From Streptomyces atratus (GTDB lineage: Bacteria; Actinomycetota; Actinomycetes; Streptomycetales; Streptomycetaceae), in assembly GCF_014648655.1 (NCBI RefSeq), contig NZ_BMRN01000027.1:1-64000 (forward strand): DNA of 64,000 nucleotides. Direction: 5' to 3'. The position numbers and the translations under genes were made by a program. The notes below the pieces were generated by a model. The model ran no database searches and was not told the origin of the DNA. It was given only the letters and a program-made list of their open reading frames with translations. The number at the start of each line of letters is the position of its first letter. Within the stretch, counting starts at the first letter, position 1. Below, one piece after another: positions 18,227 through 30,933 of the stretch.

Positions 18227-18610
18227 ATGGTTTCGGTATTGCAGAACGTGGCGATTGACTGTGCGGATGCCTACGAGCTGGCCCGGTTCTGGAGCAGGGT
18301 GACTGGCCGTCCACTGCATCCGGAGGACAAACCAGGCGACCGGGAGACTCAGGTGCTGCTGGCGGAGGGCCCAGTGCTGCACTTCAATCAGGTGCTCGAG
18401 TCCAAGACGATCAAGAACCGGATCCATCTGTGTTTGCGCCCTGAGACCTCGCGTGAGCAGGAGGTCGACCGGCTGCTGGGCCTCGGTGCCTCCTTTGTCA
18501 CCGATCACCGGAATCCTGATGGCTCTGGCTGGGCAGTCCTCGCTGACCCTGAAGGCAACGAATTCTGTGTTCTTCGCAGCGATTCCGACCGAGCCGCGAT
18601 GAGTTCCTGA
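18227..18610 (+). CDS. VOC (glyoxalase-like) family protein
   Basis: A 127-residue vicinal-oxygen-chelate protein with two half-repeats: VLQNVAIDCADAYELARFWS ... LHFNQV and NRIHLCLRP ... WAVLADPEGNEFCVL. The start ATG 18227 follows an AGGAAGG Shine-Dalgarno. Members with this VAIDC/ADPEGNEFC pattern are common in Streptomyces. They are often resistance, isomerase or dioxygenase-like proteins, and the reaction here is unknown. Confidence 0.82.
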   Translation: MVSVLQNVAIDCADAYELARFWSRVTGRPLHPEDKPGDRETQVLLAEGPVLHFNQVLESKTIKNRIHLCLRPETSREQEVDRLLGLGASFVTDHRNPDGSGWAVLADPEGNEFCVLRSDSDRAAMSS

Positions 18611-18650
18611 AGCTCGCGCGCCATCCTGGCCTGTTTCGCATGACTGCTGG

Positions 18651-18800
18651 TCACAGCCACTCGTTGATGGCCGCGATGCGGACGGCCGCCTCGTAGCGGA
18701 CCGCGAGTTTGTCGTACCCCGTGGCCAAGGCACGGTGCCTCTTGAGGCGGTTGATGCCGCACTCGATAACAGCGGGCCGCCGAGGGAGGGGGTGGGGTCG
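18651..18800 (-). pseudogene. IS5-family transposase, C-terminal fragment
   Basis: The frame encodes VIECGINRLKRHRALATGYD followed by KLAVRYEAAVRIAAINEWL and a stop. This is the same C-terminal signature as the larger IS5 relic at 27.1-27.7 kb. Upstream catalytic parts are missing. Confidence 0.75.
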
Positions 18801-18849
18801 GCCGGGTCGTAGCGGAACGCCGTTGCCTTTGCCGAAGCCCTGCACATAG

Positions 18850-19228
18850 AAGTTGCGGCGATCAGACCGTCACCGCTGGTGCTGCCGTTCGCCACATGGC
18901 CGAATTTGGTAATGCTGCAGGCGACGAGCTGGTGGTTGATGACGGTGCACGTGCCGGCAGCCGCGACGACGCCCTGTGCCTGCTCGTCCGGGACCAGCAC
19001 CCGGATCACGCAGGCCCCCACGTCGCCGAGCTCTGCGCGCAGCGGCGTCGCGGGGGCGCTCCGGCTGCTGACGGCCGTCGTCGACGACTGGGGTGGCGAG
19101 TGGGGCGTATGCAGGGTTCTGGCTCCGCACCGGGGGCACAAGTCCTGCGTGGTCATGTCCCGTTGAGGGGCGCGCCCGGAGTCGATGCGGGCGGATCGGA
19201 GGCCGGGGACCTCGGTCGGCACCTGCAT
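18850..19228 (-). pseudogene. Small uncharacterised Cys-containing protein, 3' end lost to IS fragment
   Basis: The minus-strand frame starts at ATG 19226-19228 behind a good AAGGGG Shine-Dalgarno (an internal ATG at 19156 is also possible). It contains LCPRCGARTLH, a zinc-ribbon-like CPxC pair, then ELGDVGACVIRVLVPDEQ and GTCTVINHQLVACSITKFG. I do not recognise the family. Downstream the frame continues into IS5-derived sequence, so the natural C-terminus appears lost. Confidence 0.5.
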
Positions 19229-19340
19229 GATGCTGATCCCCTTGCTGGGCGCGCCGCGTGGGTTCGACGCATCGGGTCGCCCAGCAGTGGCCGGATGCCA
19301 CGTGTGGCCCGGCCATGTCACCGTCGCTGGGTGGACACGC

Positions 19341-19375
19341 ATGCCGGGGCGCCTGCGGTGCAGGCGCCCCGGCAT
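19341..19375. terminator. Perfect 16-bp stem hairpin downstream of the subtilase gene
   Basis: ATGCCGGGGCGCCTGC, loop GGT, then GCAGGCGCCCCGGCAT: 16 perfectly paired bases with a 3-base loop. It lies three bases beyond the stop codon of the minus-strand subtilase gene. No U-tract follows, which is usual for actinobacterial terminators. Confidence 0.85.
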
Positions 19376-19378
19376 CGG

Positions 19379-23080
<3,702 letters not shown>

Positions 23081-23343
23081 GCTGAACGCTCTCCTTCCGC
23101 CGGCAGGGAGGGTTCCGCGACCGGCGGGTCAAGCCTCGGCAGGAAGGGGCACCGACGCTACGGCCGCGCCTGACGAAGAAGTGACATGTCGGCTCGCCGC
23201 CACTTTGCGCATATCGAAGTCGGATGGTCGTCGTGCGTGATAGTGCGGACATCGTCCCGGTGTGCGGGTGTGGTTAGATCACGCTGTTTCTGGTGGGTGG
23301 TACATCGGTTGGGGTGGGTGGGGGCGTCGTGAGAGGCGGACAC

Positions 23344-24360
23344 ATGCTGGAGGCCGCGGGGATCGGGGCTGGGGAGGAACGGGTGTACCGCTTCCTCGTC
23401 GGGGTGCGTGAGGCTGATGCCGCGCTGATCGCGGAGCAGCTGGGGCTCGAAGTGGCTCAGGCACACAGGCTGTTGGCCTCGCTCCACGACAAGGGGCTGG
23501 TGGGGCGGGTGGCCGTTTCCCCGGCGGGGGGCGCGGTGCGCTATGTGCCGGTGGCGCCCGATGCGGCGCTGCGTCCGCTGCTGCTGCGTGGGCATGAGGC
23601 GCTGGAGTCGGCGCGGCGGGGGGTGGAGCAGCTCACCGAGGAGTACCGGGCCGGGGGGCGGCGGCATGACGCGGGGCAGCTTGTCGAGGTGATCACGGGG
23701 GCGAGTGTGATCCGGCAGCGGCTGCGTCATATGGCATACGGGGCCAGTGAGATGCGGTGGCTCTGCAAGGCCGGCCACGTGGCCATGCCTGCGGCGGAGA
23801 ACGACGAGGAATGGGAGCTGCTCGCCCGTGGGGTGCGGTACAAGGCTGTCTACGAGCGCGCACTGTTGGAGGAGCCCGGCATGGTCGACAACGTTGCCCG
23901 GAGCATCCGCGCGGGTGAGCAGGCGCGGGCTACCGGGACGCTGCCGGTGCGGATGGTGATCGCGGACGCTTCGATCGCCATCTGCCCGCTGATGCACGGC
24001 GGTTCGGGTGGTTCGCTGGGTGAGCCGACGGCCGCGGTGGTCCGCGGCAGCAGCCTGCTCGACGCGCTGATCGCGCTGTTCGAGAACCAGTGGGCGGCGG
24101 CGTCGCCGCTGCACGTCACGGACTCCGGCGAGCTGGCCGACTTCGGCGGCAGTCCGCGGCCCGGTGCGAACGTCGCCGACGACGAGCGGTATCTGCTGTC
24201 CCTGGTCGTCGCCGGGGTCGCGGACAAGGCGATCGCCTCGCAGCTACGGGTCAGCCAGCGCACGGTGCAGCGCCGGATCCAGGTGCTGATGCAGCGCGCC
24301 GGCGCCGCGACGCGGACGCAGTTGGTGTGGCAGGCGGCGCGGCGCGGGTGGCTGTCGTGA
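23344..24360 (+). CDS. LuxR-type regulator with TrmB-like N-terminal winged helix
   Basis: A 338-residue regulator. The N-terminus carries an HTH of TrmB type (ADAALIAEQLGLEVAQAHRL, LHDKGLVGR) and a sensor-like middle. The C-terminal LuxR HTH reads LSLVVAGVADKAIASQLRVS followed by QRTVQRRIQVLMQRAGAATR. The start ATG 23344 has a GAGAGGCGG Shine-Dalgarno; an upstream in-frame GTG is less likely. Proteins of this architecture are numerous in Streptomyces and frequently sit beside secreted subtilase genes, as here on both sides. Confidence 0.86.
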   Translation: MLEAAGIGAGEERVYRFLVGVREADAALIAEQLGLEVAQAHRLLASLHDKGLVGRVAVSPAGGAVRYVPVAPDAALRPLLLRGHEALESARRGVEQLTEEYRAGGRRHDAGQLVEVITGASVIRQRLRHMAYGASEMRWLCKAGHVAMPAAENDEEWELLARGVRYKAVYERALLEEPGMVDNVARSIRAGEQARATGTLPVRMVIADASIAICPLMHGGSGGSLGEPTAAVVRGSSLLDALIALFENQWAAASPLHVTDSGELADFGGSPRPGANVADDERYLLSLVVAGVADKAIASQLRVSQRTVQRRIQVLMQRAGAATRTQLVWQAARRGWLS

Positions 24361-24363
24361 TCG

Positions 24364-24724
24364 TCGTAGCCTCGCTCCATCAGGCCGGTGATGTCGAACA
24401 GCCGGCGGTCGAGTGCGCCGGTGGCCAGATACGGCAGTGCCTCGCCGAGGAGTACGTAGAGGTCGCCGACGATCTCCACCTGCTCGTAGCTGCCCCCCGC
24501 GCCTTCCCCGCCCGGCTCGACGGAGACGGCCTGGCGGCCGTCGGGGAAGCGCTCCAGGTTCACCCGGTCTCCGGTCATGAGGGTGACGGTGGAGGTCCGG
24601 GAGGCGGGGCCGCCGGGCGGGCGGTGGCGGCGGTCGCGTGGGAGGAGGGGGCCAGGACAGGGGCCAGGGCGGCGATGAGGGCACCTGTCGCTATGAGCGC
24701 GGCGGGGCGGAGCCGTGGGTGCAT
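24364..24724 (-). pseudogene. Second S8 subtilase gene, 5' fragment
   Basis: From ATG 24722-24724 a signal-peptide-like start (MHPRLRPAALIATGALIAAL) runs on. After a frameshift near 24590, VTLMTGDRVNLERFPDGRQA and LDRRLFDITGLMERGYDD match the propeptide of the intact subtilase (compare VTLVTGDQVTV and DGRLFNVTQLIAQGYDD). The rest of the protease is deleted at the stop of the LuxR gene. Confidence 0.65.
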
Positions 24725-24995
24725 CGGAGGCCTCTTCGAGAAGGTGCGGGCGTGGAGCGCGCGGTTCGGATCAAGACTCCGGCTTCCGAGGCCCGTGTGT
24801 CACCTGTTGCGGGTGCCGTGATTGCGACATGTCGTCTCTACGACAAGGGGAGCTGGGTTGGCCCTTTGGGGAATCGCGGCCAAAACTGTGCGCGCGTAAC
24901 GGCTGATTGGGACCCGGATGGGGCTTGAGTTCTAGCGGTCGGATCAGTGGAGTGGCTGAACTGCCTCAGAATATGGATCGTTTGGGGGTCCCGTC

Positions 24996-25205
24996 GTGGC
25001 CGACGCACGGGGATTCACAGTTCCGGGTGGTGCAGGTGCGGGCGTCGTGCCTGCCGGTGGCAGGCAGTCGCTGCCGTGGCCGCTGTACGCCGTTCTGTTC
25101 CTTGTCCGGGCACTGTTCTGGGTCACGGCCGTCGGCGGCATCGGGGTACTGACGCTCGCGTCGTCGGTCGATGCTGTCGACGGCCGGCTGCTCGGGCCGG
25201 GTTGA
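24996..25205 (+). CDS. Small single-pass membrane protein or remnant
   Basis: A 69-residue frame from GTG 24996 with a hydrophobic helix (PLYAVLFLVRALFWVTAVGG) and a short polar tail. Codon bias is actinobacterial. No family recognised. It sits between relics, so it may itself be a gene fragment. Confidence 0.35.
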   Translation: MADARGFTVPGGAGAGVVPAGGRQSLPWPLYAVLFLVRALFWVTAVGGIGVLTLASSVDAVDGRLLGPG

Positions 25206-25320
25206 CCAGCGGTGGACGCCGGCGCGGGTGAAGACATTGATCGGACGGTTGTTCCACGTCAGCTACACGGTGGAGGGGACGTGGCGGCTGCTGAAGCGGC
25301 GTGACCGGCAGCCATCTCAG
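25203..25320 (+). pseudogene. IS630-family transposase winged-helix fragment
   Basis: DQRWTPARVKTLIGRLFHVS followed by YTVEGTWRLLKRR matches the second helix-turn-helix of IS630-type transposases. Nothing of the DDE domain is present. Confidence 0.6.
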
Positions 25321-25333
25321 CCCGGGATCTTTG

Positions 25334-25828
25334 TCAGGCTGAGGTTGGAAGTACTGGGGGCTCTTCGCCCTCATCCGCAGGGGCTTCGGAGTGCTCGGCG
25401 ATCCAGGCCAGCGTCTCTGGCGAAATCACGCCATGTTCCTGTTCGTTGTTCCGCTTGGCCAGTCTCCGCAACAACTCATCGTGATCAGCCTGGAAGTGGA
25501 CGAGCCGCCACCTGGCGCCATACTCCGTGACCAGCTGCTTGTAATCGTCCCTGACCGCGCGGGTGCCCAGGCCGTGATCCAGCACTACCGAACGGCCTTC
25601 CCGTAGGAGTGCGACGAGCTGTCGCCGAACGTCCTCGATCACGGGAGCCTGCAGCGCGAGATGTTCGTGCTCGGCGTGGTCCTTGCCGATCCGTCCATGC
25701 CGGGCTGTCATTTGGTCATCCACTGACAGACGGACGACACCGCCTCGAGCCAACGCCTTCGCGAAGGTGGTCTTGCCCGAGCCGGGCATGCCGGTAAGTA
25801 GCCATACGACGGGCTGAAGATCACTCAC
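25334..25828 (-). CDS. P-loop AAA/zeta-toxin-like kinase
   Basis: A 164-residue protein starting at GTG 25826-25828. Walker A is LLTGMPGSGKTTFAKALA; RLSVDDQM supplies the acidic base region, and VVLDHGLGTRAVRDDYKQLV and NNEQEHGVISPETLAWI follow. This is the layout of small ATP-dependent kinases (AAA_33/zeta-toxin-like) that phosphorylate small molecules or confer resistance. No antitoxin gene is adjacent. Substrate unknown. Confidence 0.78.
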   Translation of the reverse strand: MSDLQPVVWLLTGMPGSGKTTFAKALARGGVVRLSVDDQMTARHGRIGKDHAEHEHLALQAPVIEDVRRQLVALLREGRSVVLDHGLGTRAVRDDYKQLVTEYGARWRLVHFQADHDELLRRLAKRNNEQEHGVISPETLAWIAEHSEAPADEGEEPPVLPTSA

Positions 25829-25892
25829 CCGCCTGACCCTAGCGGTCCCGGCGCCCTGCAACGAACCGGATTCCGATCGCCCGGGCGCACGA

Positions 25893-26195
25893 TCACACCA
25901 TCGTGCAAGGCATGCGGAGCACGATGAGCTGCATGCCCGACAACACCCGATCAAGTTCAGTAGCGGCCGGGCCCGCTGGATGTTCGTCTTCCAATGCCCT
26001 GCGGAACTCGCTGAGTTCGCTGCGCCGGAGGAAGGACGGCACCCCGAAGATGCCGAGCAGGATGCCGGCCACCGCCGCTATCGCCGAGACCAGGGCAGCG
26101 ATCTCACCCAGCCGCCTTGCGGGAGCGTCCCCTTGCCCCGGATCCTCCGCCACCTGATCCCCCCTCACCGCCACCACGGTTGACTCAGTTGTCAT
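25893..26195 (-). CDS. Small membrane protein, uncharacterised
   Basis: A 100-residue frame from ATG 26193-26195 with one strong hydrophobic helix (IAALVSAIAAVAGILLGIFG) followed by a charged helix (RRSELSEFRRALEDEH). No recognised domain and no clear Shine-Dalgarno. It lies 64 bases upstream of the P-loop kinase gene on the same strand, so the two may be cotranscribed. Confidence 0.45.
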   Translation of the reverse strand: MTTESTVVAVRGDQVAEDPGQGDAPARRLGEIAALVSAIAAVAGILLGIFGVPSFLRRSELSEFRRALEDEHPAGPAATELDRVLSGMQLIVLRMPCTMV

Positions 26196-26412
26196 TGAAC
26201 GGGATTGTGGCCCGAGTCGGAAGACGGCCAGGGGCAAGCCAGTCGCATCCCCGCCAGGCTCACACTGCGGCAAAGACCGATCGACGTGCTTGGCGGACCG
26301 GGGTACGAACCCGCCCCACCGATCTTCACGGGAGGCGTGGTTCGGCGCCGCGCAACGCAGTCGCGGCTGACGTGCTGACGCTCGCGGTCCGGGATCTGGA
26401 GCCGGGGGCGCT

Positions 26413-26748
26413 GTGCTGATGACGACGTACCGCTCCAACGGCCACGTGGTCGCGACCGGTGAGCTTTTCCTCGAAGTCCGCACCGAGGCAGCCGAGCAGG
26501 ATGAACTCCTGGAGGAGCTCTGGGACGCGCTGGCTTCGGAGCTCCGCGTGGCGGTGGCGGTCTTCGAGCCGCGACGGCCGGCTGACGCCGCCATGCGCCA
26601 CGAGGCGTCTGCCTGGGGGCGATCACTCGTCGCAAGAAGCGAGTTGGGCTTCAAGGTCTGCGACGCGGCGTCTTGGAGGCGGAGGTTGGAGCGAGCGGCC
26701 TTGAGCCATTCGTCCAGGCCGTGTCTCTTCGGTTGTCTGATCAGTTGA
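26413..26748 (+). CDS. Uncharacterised ORF
   Basis: A 111-residue frame (GTG 26413 or ATG 26419) with high GC third positions in its first 75 codons and a helical acidic segment (AEQDELLEELWDALASELRV). The last 25 residues look like read-through into IS5-derived DNA. No family recognised; it may be a truncated gene. Confidence 0.3.
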   Translation: MLMTTYRSNGHVVATGELFLEVRTEAAEQDELLEELWDALASELRVAVAVFEPRRPADAAMRHEASAWGRSLVARSELGFKVCDAASWRRRLERAALSHSSRPCLFGCLIS

Positions 26749-26754
26749 TCGGAT

Positions 26755-27677
26755 GTGTCTGCCCGATTAGTGATCACTGATGTGATGTGGGCTCGGATCG
26801 AGCCGTTGATGCCGGCTCACCCGGTCCGTGGGCGGCGGTTGGCCGACCATCGCCGCACGCTGGAGGCCATCGTGTGGAAGTACCGCACCTGTTCGCCCTG
26901 GCGGGATCTTCCCAACGAACTCGGCCCTTTCCAGACCGCTCACAAGCGGCTGCTTCGGTGGGCCGTGGACGGAACCTGGACGAGGATCCTTGCAGCGGTG
27001 CTGGCAGCAGCCGACGCCTGACGATCTGGACTGGACGATGTCGGTGCACTCCACCGTCGTGCGGGCCCACCAGCACGCCGCCAGGGCACGCAAAAAAGGG
27101 CCGCAGGCAGCGACGAGCCGGACCATCACGCGCTCGGACGCTCCTGCGGCGGGCTGAGCACCAAGGTCCACCTGGCCGCTGACGGCGGCGCACGCCCGCT
27201 TGCCTCGGTCGCCCGCGCGGCGGCCCGACGACCAAGCTGCACTTGGCCGTCGAGTAGGGGCAAAGGCCCATGTCCATCGTGATCGCCGCCGGACAGCACG
27301 GCGCCTCCCCTCAGTTCGAGCCCGTTCTGAAGAAGGTCCATGTCGCCCGCCTGGGTTCGGGGCGTCCGCGGACCCGGCCCGACCTGGTCCGCGCCGACAA
27401 AGCGTATGCGTCCCGAAAGAACCGCACCTACCTGCGCCGACGCGGTATCCGCTGCACCATCCCGGACAAGGCCGACCAGGCCCGCAACCGCAGGAATCTC
27501 GGCTCGCGTGGTGGCCGGCCGCCCAAGTTCGGCGCCGAGGACTACAAGGCTCGGCACGCGGTCGAGTGTGGCATTGATCGCCTCGAAAGGCACCGCGCTG
27601 TGGCCACGAGATACGACAAGCTCGCGGTCCGCTACGAGTTCACTGTCCTCGTAGCGGCCATCAACGAGTGGCTGTGA
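26755..27677 (+). pseudogene. IS5-family transposase, multiply frameshifted
   Basis: A whole transposase can be read only by switching frames. LVITDVMWARIEPLMPAHPV and WRDLPNELGPFQTAHKRLLR come first; then TMSVHSTVVRAHQHAARARK, which carries the first catalytic Asp region in degraded form; then LSTKVHLAADGG. The last frame starts MSIVIAAGQHGASPQFEPVL and ends ERHRAVATRYDKLAVRYEF with AAINEWL. At least two frameshifts and internal stops near 27019 and 27157 make it inactive. Terminal inverted repeats were not resolved. Confidence 0.85.
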
Positions 27678-27726
27678 CCAGCACCGTCAGGAAAGGCGGG
27701 CGGAGGGCCGGTGGAGTTTAGGTGGT

Positions 27727-28533
27727 TCAGGGGTTGATGGTGTGTTCGGTGAACTGGCCACAGGAGCGGAACCCCAGGCGGCGGTAGACGGGCTCGCCGT
27801 CGGTTGACGCCTGCAAGACCGCGATGCGGTGATCTCGGTCGCGGGCCGTGCGGAGTGCCGCGAGCGTGATAGCACCGCCGTAGCCACGTCGGCGGTGGGC
27901 GGCCAGGGTGGAGATGTTGTAGATGCCGGCGACCCCCGCGTGATGAAACACTTCAGCCGAACAGACCGGACGGCTCTCCACGTAGCCGACCAGGTACCGG
28001 GCCGGGCAGTGCGCGGCCAGTGCCTGCGGGGCGGCCTGGGCGAAGAAGCGGCGGACGGTGTCAGCAGGCGGGTCCCAGTTCGCGGCGAGAACCGTGGCGT
28101 AGTCGGCAAGCTGTTCGGGCGTGGCCACCGTCTGGATGTCCAGTCCTTGGGCGGCGGGCAGTGGCAGGGTGTCGTCCAGCTCGGCCCACATGGCCGTCTC
28201 GCGTTCGGACGCCGACAGACCGGCCGCCGTCAGGCGGGCGGTGAGGTCCAGTGGTGTCGAGGCAGGCCCCACCCACCAGGAGAAACGGCGGCCAGTGCGA
28301 GCCAGCGTCCGAGCGGTCTCGGTGATACGTGCCGGGGCGGTGGCAGCGGTGAAGCGGGCCGCGGCAACAATGTTGAAAGTGTCGTCGTCCAGGCCACTGT
28401 CGGCGACCAGGAGGTCATCAGCCTCTGTGACGGCCGCACCAGTCATGCTCCGATGCAGGTGACAAGCATGTCCCGCCAGGTTCCGTTCCATCCTGTCCAT
28501 CAAGTCGGCTTCATTGAGGAAATGATCATTCAT
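27727..28533 (-). CDS. GNAT-family N-acetyltransferase
   Basis: A 268-residue protein from ATG 28531-28533. The C-terminal half is a GNAT domain: ARYLVGYVESRPVCSAEVFH (beta 4), GVAGIYNISTLAAHRRRGYG (acetyl-CoA pyrophosphate loop RRRGYGG), and GEPVYRRLGFRSCGQF. The N-terminal half is a degenerate second domain, as in many two-domain Streptomyces GNATs. Acceptor unknown. Confidence 0.85.
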   Translation of the reverse strand: MNDHFLNEADLMDRMERNLAGHACHLHRSMTGAAVTEADDLLVADSGLDDDTFNIVAAARFTAATAPARITETARTLARTGRRFSWWVGPASTPLDLTARLTAAGLSASERETAMWAELDDTLPLPAAQGLDIQTVATPEQLADYATVLAANWDPPADTVRRFFAQAAPQALAAHCPARYLVGYVESRPVCSAEVFHHAGVAGIYNISTLAAHRRRGYGGAITLAALRTARDRDHRIAVLQASTDGEPVYRRLGFRSCGQFTEHTINP

Positions 28534-28630
28534 AGCGATTGATCCCAGCATGACCGGGCGTAGATCGCACGCGAGTTCGGGTCGTCCGCCGACGGTGTCG
28601 CGCCGGCGACCAGCACATTCGATACACGGC

Positions 28631-30511
28631 CTAGTAGGGCACCGTGTCACACAAGGTCTCCGCCCAGGCGGAGGCGCCGTACTTATTGGCTGCGCGCACC
28701 GTGACGCAGATCTCGTCACCTGAGTACGGGCCCTTGATCGTGTAGCTGGTGCTGCCGGTTGAGTAGGTGGTGTCGACGTTCTTCTTGGTGAAGTTGCTGC
28801 CCGTGTTGGTGTAGTGGATGTCGTACCTGGTCGCTCCGGAGATCGCCGGCCAGCTCACCTTGATTGGCATGTCGCACGCGCCAACACAGGAGTTGGTGTA
28901 CACGGCCTTGTAGCTCTTCATGGCGGGCGGCCGCGAGCCGGAGGACGAGCCGCCGGAGCCGGACGGATCTCCGCCGTCCGAGCCCGAAGAGTCAGGCGAC
29001 CCCGTAGAGCCGGACGACCCCGTAGAGCCGGTGCCGCCGCTGGTTCCGGTGCCGCCGCTGTCGGAGCTGCCGTTGCCCTCGGATGAACTGCCGTCGCTCT
29101 CCCGGGCGTTCGTCCCGCCCGGCCCCTTCTCGCTGGCCCGCCCCTTCTCGCTGGCCCGCCCCTTCTCGCTGGCTCGCCCCTTCTCGCCGTTCTCCCCCTT
29201 TCCGTCGCCCCCGTCCTTCCCGTTTCCTCCCCGGGAAGGTGAACTGATGGGATCGCTCGGCGAGTTACTGCCACCAGGAGTGGCACTCGCGCTGCTGCCC
29301 GGTGACTGGGCGTGTGTTCCGTCCCCGCCGCCGCCCCCAAAGGGCTGGAGCAGGACGACCGTGCCGCCGCCGACAGTGATGACGGCAACGATGGGCAGAG
29401 CGATGAGCCTGTGACGCCGACGGGGCCGCCCTTCGTGCTCCCGCCGTCGCGTCGTGGTGTCGTTGTCCGCCACGACGACTTCGGGAAGCCCGTTCTTCGG
29501 CCGCAGCCCGACAGTCGCCAGGTCCACGGGCTCCTCCCGCAGTGGCGCCGCCTCGGCATCGAGCAGCCGTGCGGACTGCTGCGCGAGGTGCGCGACGACG
29601 CCGGCGGGCAGCCAGGCACCGCGCACGGTACGGGGAAGCGGCCGCTCGGGGTCCTCCAACAGTTCGTCGACGTCCGGCCGTTGGTCGATTCCCTTCGTCA
29701 GGCACCGGGCGATGAGCGCCCGCAGCGCGGCGTCCTCAACACGCGTCAGATCGGGCTCGCCCTCCACGATCTGGAACATCACCGCGTGCTGATTGCTTGC
29801 CCCCTGCCCGAACGGCAGCTGCCCCGTCGCCGCATACGTCAGCACGCACCCGAGGGTGAACACGTCGCTCTTGACCCCCGCGCGCTGCCCGCGCACCTGC
29901 TCCGGCGACATGAACCCGGGTGAGCCGATGACCATCCCCGTACTGGTCAACAAGGAATCGACGGACGTCTCGAGCGCCCGCGCGATCCCGAAGTCGATGA
30001 CCTTCGTACCGTCCACAGTGAGCATCACGTTGGACGGCTTCAGGTCGCGGTGCACGATCCCGGCGCCGTGAATGTCCTTGAGTGCCTTCAGCAACCCGTC
30101 GGCGAGGGAGTGCAGGGCCGCGGCCGGCAACGGCCCGTACAGCCGGACGACTTGCTCAAGCGAGAGCCCGGGAACGTACCCCGTGGCGACCCACGGCTGT
30201 TCGTCGCCCGGACCCGCGTCGAGCACCGGCGCCGTGTACCGCTCACCGACCCTCCGCGCCGCCTCGATCTCCCGCCGGAACCGCGCCCTGAACTGCTCGT
30301 CCGACACATGCTCTTCGTGCACCACCTTCACGGCTACGGTCCGCCCGCTGTCCGACCGCGCGAGGAACACCCGCCCCATGCCACCGGCACCAAGCCGCCC
30401 GAGCAGCAGATACGGCCCGATGCGCGCAGGATCGCTCACCGCGAGCGGCTTGATACCCCCGTCGACGCTGTCGTCCCGCTCGTCGCGTCCGTCCCCGTTC
30501 GTACCGCTCAT
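28631..30511 (-). CDS. Membrane-anchored Ser/Thr protein kinase (PASTA-less, extracellular tail)
   Basis: A 626-residue Hanks-type kinase. Residues 30-290 hold LGRLGAGGMGRVFLA, catalytic Lys62 (AVKVV), HRDLKPSN (Asp156), DFGIA and GSPGFMSPEQVRG. A single membrane helix (LIALPIVAVITVGGGTVVLL) lies near residue 375. The external part begins with a low-complexity Ser/Gly/Asp/Lys linker containing three near-identical SEKGRA units. It ends in a beta-rich, fibronectin-III-like domain with a Cys pair (NSCVGACDMPI). Target and signal unknown. A second kinase remnant lies just upstream at 30.8 kb. Confidence 0.9.
   Translation of the reverse strand: MSGTNGDGRDERDDSVDGGIKPLAVSDPARIGPYLLLGRLGAGGMGRVFLARSDSGRTVAVKVVHEEHVSDEQFRARFRREIEAARRVGERYTAPVLDAGPGDEQPWVATGYVPGLSLEQVVRLYGPLPAAALHSLADGLLKALKDIHGAGIVHRDLKPSNVMLTVDGTKVIDFGIARALETSVDSLLTSTGMVIGSPGFMSPEQVRGQRAGVKSDVFTLGCVLTYAATGQLPFGQGASNQHAVMFQIVEGEPDLTRVEDAALRALIARCLTKGIDQRPDVDELLEDPERPLPRTVRGAWLPAGVVAHLAQQSARLLDAEAAPLREEPVDLATVGLRPKNGLPEVVVADNDTTTRRREHEGRPRRRHRLIALPIVAVITVGGGTVVLLQPFGGGGGDGTHAQSPGSSASATPGGSNSPSDPISSPSRGGNGKDGGDGKGENGEKGRASEKGRASEKGRASEKGPGGTNARESDGSSSEGNGSSDSGGTGTSGGTGSTGSSGSTGSPDSSGSDGGDPSGSGGSSSGSRPPAMKSYKAVYTNSCVGACDMPIKVSWPAISGATRYDIHYTNTGSNFTKKNVDTTYSTGSTSYTIKGPYSGDEICVTVRAANKYGASAWAETLCDTVPY
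29123..29188. repeat. 18-bp in-frame tandem repeat inside the kinase linker
   Basis: The unit CCCCTTCTCGCTGGCCCG occurs three times (third copy one mismatch) plus a partial fourth. It encodes EKGRAS repeats on the minus strand. An 18-bp unit keeps the frame, so copy number could vary without breaking the kinase. Confidence 0.85.
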
Positions 30512-30768
30512 GATGGTGTGACTCCCCCGCTCTTCCCGCCTGGTCAACGGCGTAACTCGGTGAGAATAGACGTTGTTGATGTACCTGGTGAAGTCGAGGA
30601 AGTCGTCGCACGAACCGGTCGCCCTGTAAGAGCAACGGCATTGTCATACAAAGCCTGGGGGCGGTGCCCGCCAAGGCACCGCCCAGACGCCGGCCGCCGA
30701 TCTGTATCCCCCTGCCCAGCGCCCGAGGATCCAGGCCAGGCTCTCTGGGGTATGGGCGATGTCGGCGA

Positions 30769-30870
30769 CCAAACTTGTCCCATACCGCCCTCGCCGAGTT
30801 GTCGCACCAAGCGGTAGCGGCCCCCGAGGCGCTGATCTGGCACTGCCACGCCTGCTGTTTGGAACACCTG
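30769..30870 (-). pseudogene. Ser/Thr kinase N-terminal remnant
   Basis: The minus-strand frame encodes VAVPDQRLGGRYRLVRQLGE followed by GGMGQVW, the glycine-rich loop region that opens Streptomyces Ser/Thr kinases. Similarity stops right after the loop. Confidence 0.55.
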
Positions 30871-30933
30871 TCCCTCCCGTTGGCAAACAGGCGCGACAGG
30901 AATGACGACGCAACTACGAAGGTGACACACCCG

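Noticed and set aside
18850..19228. Cys/Thr-rich C-terminal stretch considered as a lanthipeptide precursor
   Set aside because: No leader-type sequence and no modification enzyme nearby. The stretch belongs to a longer unknown protein with an N-terminal CPRC motif.
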